Positions 6,901-17,200 of a stretch of DNA of 32,691 nucleotides are shown here, in pieces. Position 1 is the stretch's first letter; every line of letters begins with the position of its first letter. Below the pieces are notes generated by a model. That model did not search any database and was not told the origin of the DNA. It saw only the letters and a list, made by a program, of their open reading frames with translations. The stretch is from Gemmatimonadota bacterium. GTDB taxonomy: Bacteria; Gemmatimonadota; Gemmatimonadetes; Gemmatimonadales; Gemmatimonadaceae. The stretch covers positions 1 to 32,691 of the forward strand of contig JAQBPY010000057.1 of NCBI GenBank assembly GCA_028287285.1. Direction: 5' to 3'. The translations under genes were made by a program, and so were the position numbers.

Positions 6901-9878
6901 GAGACCGCCGCGACTACGGTACGACGGAGATGCTGACGCGCCTCCTGTGTCGCGAGATCGGCGGCGACCGACGCACCAGACCCTAAGTCTGGCTCCGCAC
7001 GAGCGATGCGCGGGATCACGGCACTCCGGCCCGCCACCGACCGCCCACCGACCGGGCCCCGCCCGAGGTCCGACCGCTCGCCTGCTTGGTCCGACCGCTC
7101 GTCATCATACGTGAGATTCGTGAGCGCCTGCACCTCACGCAGCCCACTGAAGATCGTCGCATCCGCGGTATGCTCAGCCGCCGTGTACACGAGCTCATAG
7201 CTCACGCCCTGCCCGCGTGGCGCACGATGCACGAGCACATACTCGAGCTCCACCAGCCGGCGCAGATGGAGCTTCACTTGGGTGGCTCCGAGTCCGGTCG
7301 CTTCACGCGCCTGGCGCGCGAGGAAGCGGAAGTCCTGCTGCTGGCCGCGGTGCACTGCACACGCGCGCGTGACCCAGATCTCGAGCTGGTCCAGAAAACG
7401 CCGCGTTTGCGGCGGCAGTTCATCGAGCGAGCGCCCGAGCACCGCTGCGGCCAGGCGATTCGCGACGGCGATATCCTCGCGCGTGACCTCGATGTACGTG
7501 AGCGACTGCGCGCCGCGCGTGACAGTCTTTCGTTCGCGCTGGTGCTGGTGCAGCAGGGCGACGACGTCGATCAGCGTGAGATACTTCTCGTGGTCGCGCC
7601 GCGCCCGCGTGCGGGCATCCACAAAGGTCAGCTGCGGCGCGTACGGGTTCACGATCGTGATCGGCTCGATCAGCCGTTGCGCATTGCGATGGAGCGCGAG
7701 CAGTTCCGCCTTCGCGACACTCGCGAGCCGGCCGTCGAGCGTGCGCCGCGCGCGCTGCCGTTGGTGGATCGCTCTGGTTTGATCACGATCCTCGTCGACA
7801 CTGAGCACGAGCGCGCGGTTCACCAGCTCTTCGTCCAGCTCCACCGCCGTCGTGGTGAGCATGATCATCACCGGGCCTTCGACGCGGTACTCGTGCGTCA
7901 CGAGCTTGCCCGTCTCGGGATCCTTGCCCGTCGAGGCGATCGTGAGCTCGCCCTCGCTCTGCAGCAGCTTCAAGGCATACGAGGCGCGCTCCGCGCCCTC
8001 CTCCTCGACCACGGCGAGCACTTTGTGCTTGAGGTCCGTTTCGGCCATGTAGAAGAGCGCCTGGCCCGTCATCGCGGAGTATTGCACGCGTTCCTCCGTC
8101 GGCACAAAGGCCAGCACCGCATCCATGAGCGACGTCTTGCCCGCCGCCGAGGCACTCTGGATGATGATCGCCAGCGGCTCGGGCAGTTTGCGCGACACGG
8201 CCGCGAGATAGCCCACGAGCTTGTTCGTCTCTTCACCCACGACGCCGGCGCGCTCGAAGTCGGCGAGGATGCGGTCTAACAGCTGCGGGTCGCGCAGCAG
8301 CGCGAGCGCGGCCTCGCGCTCCACATCGCTCATGATCGAGGCGTTCGCGACGGGCACTGTGGGCGCCAGGGTGGCGGCGATCTGTTCCGCGACGAGTGTC
8401 TCGAGCGCCGGGATCACCGCGCCGACGTCGCGCTTGATCGTCTCCTCACTGAGCCCGAGTTCCTTCGCGGCTTGGACGATGAAGAGCCCGCGCACGCGCG
8501 CGACGTAGAGATCGAGCGTGTCGACGTGGACGTCCTCGCCGCGCTTCGCCAGGAGATTCACACGGAGCGCATCGGGGCTGAGGTTCTTCGCGAGGCCACG
8601 CACGCGATAGCTCCGATCACTGATGACACAAAACACATCATCGCCGCGACGCTCGGTTGTTAACGGGCTTGGTGGCGTCGCGACAAGCGTTCCTGCGGGG
8701 AGCGGGGTAACGACAGGAGCAGCGGCTAAAGAAGACAGTGCCTTCGGTGATGTGACGATCGGCTCGCCGCGGCCGAGCCACGTCGCCCCGCGCAGCAGCA
8801 TGCCCAGGCTCTCGCTCGCCGGTACGTTCGCGAGCGCGTACGCGTTCGCATCCAGCCCACGCGGAAAAGGCACGCGATAGCACTCGATTCCCATCCGCGC
8901 GAGCTCCTCGGCGACCTGCTCCGCACCCCGATCGCCCGCCACATCCGCATCATAGGCGACGAGCACCCGCTCGGTGCCATAGCGCCGCAGCGCGATCCGG
9001 TGCGCCTCCGTGAAGCCACTCACGCCGTAGCTCGTGATCACGTTGCGGTACCCGGCGACCCAAAAGGTCATGGCGTCGATCAGCGATTCACAGAGGATGA
9101 TCTCTTTCGACGCCGCGAGCGCGTCGACGTTCCACACGGCCGCGTGCGGGCCCGGCAGATACAGATGCAGTGGCGTCCCCTCGCGGAGCTTGGGTGCGAT
9201 CTTCCGCCCATAGCACTGCACCAGCTGGCCCCGCTCGCCCAGGATCGGCACCACGAGGCTCCCGCGGAAATGCTCATGGCCACTCTCACGCAGGAGTCCG
9301 AGTCGCTCGAGGCGGCCGCGCAGATCCGCACCGGCCTTTTTCGCTTTCGACGGGAGCCGGTACGCGAGCGTGCGGTTCGCATAGCCCAGCCGGAAGTGAT
9401 CGATCAATTCCACCGAGTTGAGGCCGCGCTGCGCGAGGTAGGCGATCGCCTCCGGACTCGCCTTCAGCGTCTCGTGATAGAAGTCGAGCACCGCCCGCAC
9501 CAGCGTCGCCTCATCGATCGCTTCCGCGTCGGTCACCTTTGTCGCGAGCGGCGCGAGGGAGACGGCCGGCGCAGGGCTCGTCGCACTCCCACCGCCCAGC
9601 CGCATCCGCAGCAGCTCCACCGCGTGCCGAAAGCTCACGCGATCGGTCCGCATCACCCAGTCGATCGCTGACCCGCCCGCCTGGCACGCGCCCAGGCAGT
9701 GCCAGAGATTCTTGGCCGGCGTTACCACCAGGCTCGGGCCCTGGTCGTCATGGAAGGGGCACCGGCCGATCACGTTCGCCCCGTGCCGGCGCAGTTCCAC
9801 CCCGGCCGCCTGCACCAGCGCCACGAGATCCGTCTCGCGTTTGATCCGCTCCAGCTCGTCGTCCGGGATCCGCGCCAT
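6897..9878 (-). CDS. Primase-ATPase fusion protein (CHC2, Toprim, AAA-like, winged helix)
   Basis: This 993-aa protein starts with a DnaG-type CHC2 zinc finger (Cys40, His43, Cys61, Cys65) and continues with a Toprim domain: Glu264 in CESLIDAM, and Asp310 and Asp312 in YDADVAGDRG. A middle linker (370-410) is proline/alanine-rich. The C-terminal half has a P-loop-like segment QSASAAGKTS (573-582) and an acidic Walker B-like LAVVEEEG (621-628), typical of helicase-like ATPases. The end (about 860-930) looks like a winged helix. Together this suggests an initiator/primase/helicase for element DNA replication, perhaps after excision. ATG 9878 has no clear Shine-Dalgarno sequence. A promoter lies about 40 nt upstream. 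It diverges from the XRE gene and is coupled to the recombinase. A decayed partial copy is at 2854-3673. Confidence 0.88.
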   Translation of the reverse strand: MARIPDDELERIKRETDLVALVQAAGVELRRHGANVIGRCPFHDDQGPSLVVTPAKNLWHCLGACQAGGSAIDWVMRTDRVSFRHAVELLRMRLGGGSATSPAPAVSLAPLATKVTDAEAIDEATLVRAVLDFYHETLKASPEAIAYLAQRGLNSVELIDHFRLGYANRTLAYRLPSKAKKAGADLRGRLERLGLLRESGHEHFRGSLVVPILGERGQLVQCYGRKIAPKLREGTPLHLYLPGPHAAVWNVDALAASKEIILCESLIDAMTFWVAGYRNVITSYGVSGFTEAHRIALRRYGTERVLVAYDADVAGDRGAEQVAEELARMGIECYRVPFPRGLDANAYALANVPASESLGMLLRGATWLGRGEPIVTSPKALSSLAAAPVVTPLPAGTLVATPPSPLTTERRGDDVFCVISDRSYRVRGLAKNLSPDALRVNLLAKRGEDVHVDTLDLYVARVRGLFIVQAAKELGLSEETIKRDVGAVIPALETLVAEQIAATLAPTVPVANASIMSDVEREAALALLRDPQLLDRILADFERAGVVGEETNKLVGYLAAVSRKLPEPLAIIIQSASAAGKTSLMDAVLAFVPTEERVQYSAMTGQALFYMAETDLKHKVLAVVEEEGAERASYALKLLQSEGELTIASTGKDPETGKLVTHEYRVEGPVMIMLTTTAVELDEELVNRALVLSVDEDRDQTRAIHQRQRARRTLDGRLASVAKAELLALHRNAQRLIEPITIVNPYAPQLTFVDARTRARRDHEKYLTLIDVVALLHQHQRERKTVTRGAQSLTYIEVTREDIAVANRLAAAVLGRSLDELPPQTRRFLDQLEIWVTRACAVHRGQQQDFRFLARQAREATGLGATQVKLHLRRLVELEYVLVHRAPRGQGVSYELVYTAAEHTADATIFSGLREVQALTNLTYDDERSDQAGERSDLGRGPVGGRSVAGRSAVIPRIARAEPDLGSGASVAADLATQEARQHLRRTVVAAVS

Positions 9879-9913
9879 CAGAAAATCCTGTCAAGGGGAT
9901 GGAGTAGACAATA

Positions 9914-9951
9914 ACTCTGATACAGATTACTCCAGATCAGAGTCATGTCAA
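9914..9951 (-). promoter_or_regulatory. Divergent promoter with palindromic operator (right copy)
   Basis: A minus-strand promoter with consensus -35 TTGACA (9946-9951) and -10 TAATCT (9924-9929), 16-bp spacer, faces the primase-recombinase operon. The inverted repeat ACTCTGAT (9914-9921) and ATCAGAGT (9936-9943) spans it. The XRE protein encoded divergently is the obvious candidate repressor. The arrangement recalls lysogeny-type control of element genes; this is an inference. Confidence 0.65.
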
Positions 9952-10013
9952 CTCTCGTTCCCCAAACCGCCACTATCGTGCAGCGCTCACCACTCGATCC
10001 TCGGGAGCCTGAC

Positions 10014-10367
10014 ATGACGCCCACCGACCGGCAGTTCACCACGGAGCTCGGCCGCCGCCTCGCCCACCTACGCCAGGAGGCCGGTCTCACCCAGCAGGCG
10101 GTCGCCGCCCACATCGGCGTCGCCCAGCAGACCCTGGCCCACTACGAGGTCGGCCGGCTCCGCCTCCCCGTCACGCTCGTGCCCAAGCTCGCGGCGTTCT
10201 TCGCCGTGCCCACCGATGTGCTGCTCGGCGTCACCAGTGCGCATCCCGGCAAGCGCGGGCCTACCCCGAAGCTCCAGCGCCAGCTCGAGCGCCTCTCCCG
10301 CCTCCCCAAGGCCCAGCAGCAGACCGTCCTCGCCATGCTCGATGGCGTGCTCCTTCAGCACGGATAG
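10014..10367 (+). CDS. XRE-family transcriptional regulator, right copy
   Basis: This 117-aa protein is nearly identical to the product at 3811; a few residues differ, such as Thr4 and FFAVPTD. The XRE helix-turn-helix is at about residues 10-65, followed by a basic segment KRGPTPKLQRQ. ATG 10014 follows a GGGAG ribosome-binding site. The frame is open back to 9945, but that part overlaps the operator and has no support. It diverges from the intact primase-recombinase operon and converges on the lipoprotein gene, with a terminator between. It is likely the repressor of element functions. Confidence 0.9.
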   Translation: MTPTDRQFTTELGRRLAHLRQEAGLTQQAVAAHIGVAQQTLAHYEVGRLRLPVTLVPKLAAFFAVPTDVLLGVTSAHPGKRGPTPKLQRQLERLSRLPKAQQQTVLAMLDGVLLQHG

Positions 10368-10411
10368 CGGCGAGCAGCGACAGCGCTTTCTCCTTAGCCG
10401 CTAAAGAAGAA

Positions 10412-10437
10412 GCCCGATCGGATACACTCGATCGGGC
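10412..10437. terminator. Bidirectional terminator between convergent genes (right copy)
   Basis: A perfect 9-bp stem (GCCCGATCG at 10412-10420, CGATCGGGC at 10429-10437) is flanked by AA and TT, so the effective stem is 11 bp. It separates the XRE gene (ends 10367) from the lipoprotein gene (ends 10469). Spacing is the same as in the left module. Confidence 0.8.
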
Positions 10438-10468
10438 TTCGTTCCTTGTGTTCGTCTCGACCACGTCC

Positions 10469-11008
10469 CTATGGGACACGTAGCGTGCGTTCCAAATCCT
10501 GCAGCTCCACTCTGTGCTGTTGCACAAATCCCTTAGCGCTCGGATCGACATTCTCTGGCCAGGCTTTTTCGCCGAGTGAATCTTGTAGCTGCGCTGCCAC
10601 TCGTAGTGTCCCTACCGAGGCGGTTAGCACGACAAATTCGCGTGCCGTTATCCCTCGCCGCCGCAGTATATCCGCTACAAGCCCTACTTGATTGACTTTT
10701 TCTTCCTCTCGTCCGAGAGCTGATTCAAAGGGGAAATCAAGCGATATCAACTGGTGTGTCTGCTGCACTTCGTGACGGATATCGATCGCAATGCTATACC
10801 AGTCTCGAACTCGCTCGATGGTGAGTACGTACGCCGAGGCCGCCGCACCAACAGTCCCGTTCGGATACGATGCTGTCGCAATGGATCTCTCCTTGCCATT
10901 GGCCAAGTTGCGCGCGGCGTTCTCACAACTCACAACGCAGAGCAGGCTCGCGAGGAGGCAGCCACGAAAAGATCGCCGACCAGATGTTCTGTGTGCATCA
11001 AGACGCAT
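10469..11008 (-). CDS. Predicted lipoprotein of the Rhs tip cassette
   Basis: This 179-aa protein has a basic N-terminus, a hydrophobic segment and a lipobox LLCVVSC at about residues 22-28, so it should be a lipid-anchored envelope protein. The mature part is mostly helical and charged, with DWYSIAIDIRHEVQQTH and LVADILRRRGITAREFVVL. I recognise no family. It starts 1 bp after the stop of the small membrane protein and is lower in GC than its surroundings. It thus belongs to the cargo of the rhs tip cassette. An accessory immunity role in the periplasm is plausible from position only. The opposite strand has no convincing gene. Confidence 0.7.
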   Translation of the reverse strand: MRLDAHRTSGRRSFRGCLLASLLCVVSCENAARNLANGKERSIATASYPNGTVGAAASAYVLTIERVRDWYSIAIDIRHEVQQTHQLISLDFPFESALGREEEKVNQVGLVADILRRRGITAREFVVLTASVGTLRVAAQLQDSLGEKAWPENVDPSAKGFVQQHRVELQDLERTLRVP

Positions 11009-11009
11009 A

Positions 11010-11288
11010 TCAGAAAGCCACCGCCAATATCATGAGACCAGACATTACGAAAAGGCCTATCCACCAAAACCAAAGAGCAATTCGTCGGTGGCTTTGACCG
11101 TCCACCGTAAACCTTTCTGGCTGATACAGCATCGTGTAAGACCGCGGTGATCGCATTTCCGTGAGATGTTGCAGCGCTCGATGCGTGAGCCAGTAGCCCA
11201 CCGCATAGTACACGAGTCCAGCGATCATGAAAACCGTAAATCTCATTTTTTGATCACACCATTCAGTACGCGGAAGTGTGGCAATCAC
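11010..11288 (-). CDS. Small membrane protein, probable immunity to the Rhs tip
   Basis: This protein has 92 aa from GTG 11288, or 78 aa from ATG 11246, which begins right before the first membrane segment. Two hydrophobic segments are visible: FTVFMIAGLVYYAVGYWL and a C-terminal one (FWWIGLFVMSGLMILAV). They are joined by about 30 polar residues, so both ends likely face the same side. It starts 6 bp after the rhs stop codon, the usual place for an immunity gene. A membrane-embedded immunity protein suggests that the tip acts at the inner membrane or periplasm. No family is recognised. Confidence 0.65.
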   Translation of the reverse strand: MIATLPRTEWCDQKMRFTVFMIAGLVYYAVGYWLTHRALQHLTEMRSPRSYTMLYQPERFTVDGQSHRRIALWFWWIGLFVMSGLMILAVAF

Positions 11289-11294
11289 CTGACT

Positions 11295-14200
11295 TCATGG
11301 GCTTTGGCACAATGTGCCTGTACACGTACCAGGCAATGACCGCACCGGAGTACTGATTCCAGGCAACCGTTCTATTCCGAGTCGAGTTGCCGAGTAGCCA
11401 GCTTCAATTCCTGCCGAGTGTATTTTGAGGCCACCGGATGAGCTTCTCGAGACTGTCGCCGTTCCAGCGACAGATGCGCCGCCGCCGATCGGAATGCCCG
11501 GTGTGGAAACGGTAAAGGTTCGCACGTTGGGGCCAGGTGGAGAGAGATCCATCCTAACGCCTCCCACCGCGGAAGCCCCGTCGGTGCCGACTTCGCCTCC
11601 GAATTGCGCCGAACTCCCGCTTCCGTACAGTTTGGTCGCCACTTCACCACTTATTGAGCCGAGTGTCGCCTTTGCGTACACAGTGATGCTGTTTCCGGCG
11701 TCCTTAACGGTTTGCACCGCCGTGTTCCACATGCCTTCCGCTAGATCGCGGCTGTACGAGCCTGGATCGCAGGGTGGGCACGGCATCAAACCAAACGGAT
11801 CCGAGAAGTTGACCGGATCCCCCCCCGCAAATCCATACAGGTTCATGCCGCCGGCGAGGCCGATGGGGTCTTCCTGCGTGAACCGCCCCGTCCGTGGATC
11901 ATATACACGATTGCGCATGTCCCGTCCACCCGCCGCGTTCTCCTTCCCCGACGCCAGCGTCCCCCACCAGCTCGGCGCGCCCCCCGTGGGGCGCGGCGCA
12001 CCGAGCCCGTACGTCATGTTCGCGCCCGGCCAGAGGATCGGCTCGCAGTAGGGATAACTACTCACCGTGCACTCCATGAGCAGGCCGCCCGTCGTCGTCG
12101 AGAGGTCCACCGCGCCCTGCCAATTGCTATGGAGAATCGCAACGGTGGTCCCTCCGCCGCTGGCGTACTGTCGCCGCAGCGCCAGCGGATGGTCGATCCC
12201 CGGCCCGTTCAGATAGCCCACCAGACCAAAATGGTTGACGGGCCCGCGCGTCCCCACCACGTCCATCTCGAGCACGGCCGCCGGCAGGGAATCTTCGGCG
12301 GGCTGGCGAATTTCCGCAAGCACCTGATCGCCATCGTACATCGTCCGCTCAACAGTGCTCAAGCACACTGAGGTGCTATCGCGCTCACTCGCCACCGGAC
12401 AGCCGGTCTCCCGGTTGGCGCGCACCCAGACCCGACGGCCAAGCGCGTCGTACCGGTGCTCCTCGATGACCCCGCGCTCGAGTGCGTCGGAGTAGACCGG
12501 CTGATTCACCGCCCGCAGCCCGGCGGGCGCCCAGCCATGACTGTTGTCATTCGACGTCGTCTTCACCGACCGCACGAGGTGCCCTTCCGAATTGTACTCG
12601 TGCGTCGTCGTCGAATAATCGAGCAGCCGGCGCGTATTATCCTGCATCCCGCAGACGGCATGGGTGTCTGCACACCACATGGGGCCCTGATTCCGGGTGA
12701 ATATCTGCACGACGTCGCCGCTGGTGGAGTAGCGCTGCTCCAGTGAATCCGTCGAGAACGGATCGGTGGCAGAGGTCGAACGCCCGCTGAACCAGAGGCG
12801 AGTAGAATGGGGCTGGTATTTGAAGTACTCCTGGTAGTCCGCTCCCTTGTGGTGCTCGACCATGTTGCCGAGTGCGTCGCGGGGGGTTTCTTCCCCCGTC
12901 GCAGCACCCTTCGCGGGGGTGACGCGCCCACTCGTGCCGACGACGGCGCCCAGACCATCGTAGGAATACGTCTCGGTCTCTGCGGTGAGGCCGGTGGCCT
13001 GCAGCATCTGGCCCAGCCCGTTCCGGGTGAAGGTCGCGTCGTGCAGGGTCCAGCTCCCGCGCTTCTCGGTGCGCCGCAACAGCTGTCCACCCACATCGTA
13101 GGTGCGGCGCTCGACCGAGCCGTCGGGCTGATACAGGGAGTCGAGCGCCCCTGCCATGCTTTCGTAATACGTGTAGGTGCCGATGCCATTGCTGGTGATC
13201 GTCGCGAGCCCGCCGCTCTGGCTGTCGTAACCATACGTCACGGGGGCGAGCACGCCGCTCAGGCTACTCGACGCGAGCGTCAGGCGACGGCCGAGGACGT
13301 CATACTGATAGGTGTTGCTGTAGACGTGCTGATCAAACGGCAACGACGCGGAGAGATTCGAGGTGGCGATGTGCAGTGTATCGGTGGACACCGCGCCATT
13401 CGGGAAATAGGTCCGCGCCACGTGTGCGGCATAGTTGTTGGCCGTCGCCAGATTTCCCGCGACGTCATACGTGAAGTATTGATTGTCCGCGAACGGGGTG
13501 GACGTGGCTCCGCCGACCACGTTGTTCACCACGCGGTGCTGCACCCGGTTGAGCACATCGTATTCGGCCGTCGTCGCGACGCCACCTCGCGTCGTGGTCC
13601 GTAGGTTGCCCGCAGCGTCATACACCCACTCCATGGTCGTCTGATAGCCGGACGGTTGATCGGGATCGTATTCCCGGATCTTGCGGCCCGCATAGTCGTA
13701 GTCGCTGCCCAGACGCAGCGCCTGGAGATTCAACGGGTCCGGACTGATGGACCGTGTAACGAGTTTCAGGTTGTCGCTCGTGTCGTACTGGTTGTCGACA
13801 GTGAGTGTCTTGGCCGTGCTTCCGCCATTGGCAGCACCGACCGAGCGCGTCTGCTTCACCCGGTCCAGCGGATCGTACGTGGTGTAGGTCGTCATTGCTC
13901 CGCCGGGCGACGTGACCATCGTATCGCGCCCGATGGCATCGTGCAGCATGGTGGTCCAGTAGCCGGCGCGCGATTTGACCGCGGCGACGTTGCCCAGGGT
14001 ACCGTCGTAGACAATGGAATCGTGGGCCATGGTCGGGACGGACGTGGCGACGATCCGGTGGGCAGCGTTGTAGTAGAACGAGTCGCGCGCCGCGATGCCT
14101 CGCGCATCCTGCTGCCACAACCGCAGGGGGAAGGCTGTGTCGTAGGCGAAGTCCGTTCGTAGCCCGAAGTTGCGCATGATCGCGAGCGGCAGATCCCATT

Positions 14201-17200
14201 TGGGGTGCCAGGCATAGGTCGTGATCGCGTCGCCGTTATTCACGGGAGACTTCTCCGTCGTGACGCTGTCGAGGCCGCGAGCGGTATAGGTCATCTCGAC
14301 CCGGTGTCCGCTAGGCGATACCACTGATGCAGCCAACGTCCGAAATACACTGTCGTAGGTAATCTGCGTCTCCCGGGCCATGGCGTCGCGAATCCTTGTC
14401 GGCGCGCCGAACCGGTTCACGAAGAACATCGTGACGTCGTTCACATCGCTCGCCAGCCGGGGCCCGTCCCACCGCGTGTAGGCGCTATCGAGCAGCACGG
14501 GGCTCGCACTGCATTCCGTCAGGCTGCGTGTCTCGGCCGCACAGAAAGTGTGGACGATGTCGTCGCCCGTGCCCGCCATGTTGCGTGTGGAGCGCTTCAA
14601 GCCTCCGGCAAGATCATACTCGAATGTCGTGGTATGGCTCGCCCGGTCCGTTCGGGAGATGATTCGGCGAGAGAGCGCTCCGGGTGCCGTCGTCGGGCTC
14701 GGATCATATCCGAAGGTCTCGACCGGTCCCCACGCTCCGTCCAGATATCGGGAGATAGTGGTGAGGGTGCCATTGGGCTGGGTGATGAACGAGGTGCCCC
14801 GGTTGAGATCCATCTCGGTGTTCGTGGGACTCGGCGCCCACACGACGTGCAGCCGGTCCCTGCTGTTCGCGTCCAGCGTGTATTCGAAAGAATACTGCTT
14901 CGACGTGCCACCGCTGGTTGGCAGCGTGATGTACGTGGGATGTGATCCGACCCAGGTGAACCGGGTGGTGTCGCCGGTGATGGACGCCGTTTCCCGGTGG
15001 TAGCCGTCGGGCCCAAATGTCACGGTCGCACCATTCCGGAGATGACGGCGATAGCCGTTGCCGGGACCCGGCCAGGTCAACGTGTCGGGACGGTCGACCA
15101 TCGGAGTCGCGACGAAGGTCGACGGCGAGCCCGAGACGAGCCGGTACATCCGCGTGCTGCCATCGCCGCCCACCCAGAGGCGCTGCAGCGAGTCGACGGG
15201 GAACAGCTGCTCGAGCCCATCGAGCCACCAACCAATGCCGAACGGGCTGTCCGTCCGGTTCACGATGACGACGGTGCCGGTATCGAGCCCGATCTTCGTC
15301 ACCGAGCCGATCTTCGCGCCGATTTGCAAGGTGTAGTGATAGCTGCCGGTCTCGAGGCTCGCGGCGTTCGCATCAATAGGAACGGTGATGCGGCGCGCGG
15401 TTCCGATTGGCCAGTTCGCGTCCCATCCGTACGACGTGGTCTGCGACAATCGGAGGGTCGTGTCCGCGCCTGTCTTGCGAAGTTTGAGTGTCGCGTCGAT
15501 CCCGCTCGCCGTCATGCCGGCATTGACGGTGACCTCTACGGCAATCGTTGCACTCGGCGCACTCGTGCGGCTGCCGTAGATGAGCGTCGGTGCGCGCGTC
15601 TTTCCCATCGCCGTCACCGCGGGGAGCGCATGCACCACGCGCAGCTCGCCGCATTCATAGGCGGCGTCTTCGCTTACCGCAATGGTCAGACAACTGCCGC
15701 GATTGACGGACGTGCCGGGATTGATCGCGTGCGCGACCACGCGAACGGTGTCGAGCAGGGCCGTCCGGAGCGTGAGCGTGCCGAGCGAGGTGATCGTTGC
15801 CAATGACGTGGTGTCGGTCGCGGACAGCGCGACCGTGCCCAGGCTGTCGAGTGCTGACGTCGTGGTGTACGTGACGCCCACTGTCGCGCTCTCGCCGGGA
15901 TTGAGCGGCGTCGTGAACCCGATCCTGTCCGACAGGGATGGAAGCCATCCAAAGGGCGGGATGTAAATGGGCGGGGAATACCATGTGGGATTGGTGAGGC
16001 GGCACGACGTCGCTGCTTTCGTACACCCCATGGCATAGGTGTAGACGGCGGCAACGTTCCCCATGTTCTTGATGGTGAACGCATAGGTATTCGTCCCCCC
16101 CGCGAGAACGGAGAGTGGATCGGTTGCCGAGGGCGTTACCGCCACGCTGCGGAAGGGCAGGTTCGATGGCGGTTGAATGGTGACGGACCCCGTTCCCGTC
16201 CCATTGCCATGCGCCGTCAAGCTGAGCGCGTACGCACTTTGGCTGGTCTGGGGCGAGGTCGTGAAGGAGACATTCACCGCCGTCGTGGCATTTGGCCCGA
16301 GTACTGCCGATGCGGTAGTGACCTGACAGCTCGTCACGTAGCCACCGTAGGCACACGTATACGAGGGGAATTCCCCGTAGGTGCCGTTGTTGGTGACGTT
16401 GAAGACATAGTCGCCACTCCTTCCCGGTGCCTGCTGCGTTGGATTCGCAAGCGCTGGGGCAACGGTCAGCGAGTAGGTAACATCCTGACTTCGCAGGAAG
16501 TACGTGCCTGTTGATGCAGCCTTCCACACGCCGCCCACGATCACGCCGGCGGTCAATGCCTCGGTCGCCGTGGTGCCGGCGTATCCCGTGTGATAGATCG
16601 GAAAGATGTATTTGGTGTCGCCGGGCGCCACCACGAGTGGATCACTGTCGATCGGATATTGCAGTGTGAACGCTCCCGACGGTGTCGAGATCAATGCGTT
16701 CGAGAGGGTATACGTCGCCGTATCCGTGCCGATGTTCTTGACCGTGAAGGGTGCCAGACCGCCGACGTAGACACCCGACGGTAGAATTTCCGAGATATTG
16801 GTTGGCCGCACCTCTGCCTGATACAGCGACGCGTACGTTGGCGTGCTTGCCGCTACGACCCCCGTATCGGCCATGGTAGCGTAAGTTGGTGCGGCATACG
16901 ACGCCACGAGCTTGATCGCGGCGGCCGTTTCTGTCGTCGCAGACGTTGTGAAGTACACCCGCACCGTGTCAGCGCTCAGTGGGGCGAGTTGGATGGTGGG
17001 CCTGTATATCGCACAGTTGGAGTAACCGCCGCATGTCGCGGAAATGGTATACGTCACAGCGATAGCGGTGGAGTTGGTGACGGTGAAGAGCTGCGTCCCG
17101 GCGCTGCTACGCGGATAGGTGGCCGTCGTATTCTTGGGGGTCACGTGCGGCTTGTAAATGCTTGCAGGCGGGTCGTAGCTGACCTGGTTGCCGACGGACG

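Noticed and set aside
7086..8279. 397-aa plus-strand frame opposite the primase
   Set aside because: Arg/His/Leu-rich shadow of the primase; no start signal or motif.
13280..14550. Antisense frames inside the rhs gene
   Set aside because: Shadows of repetitive YD-coding sequence.
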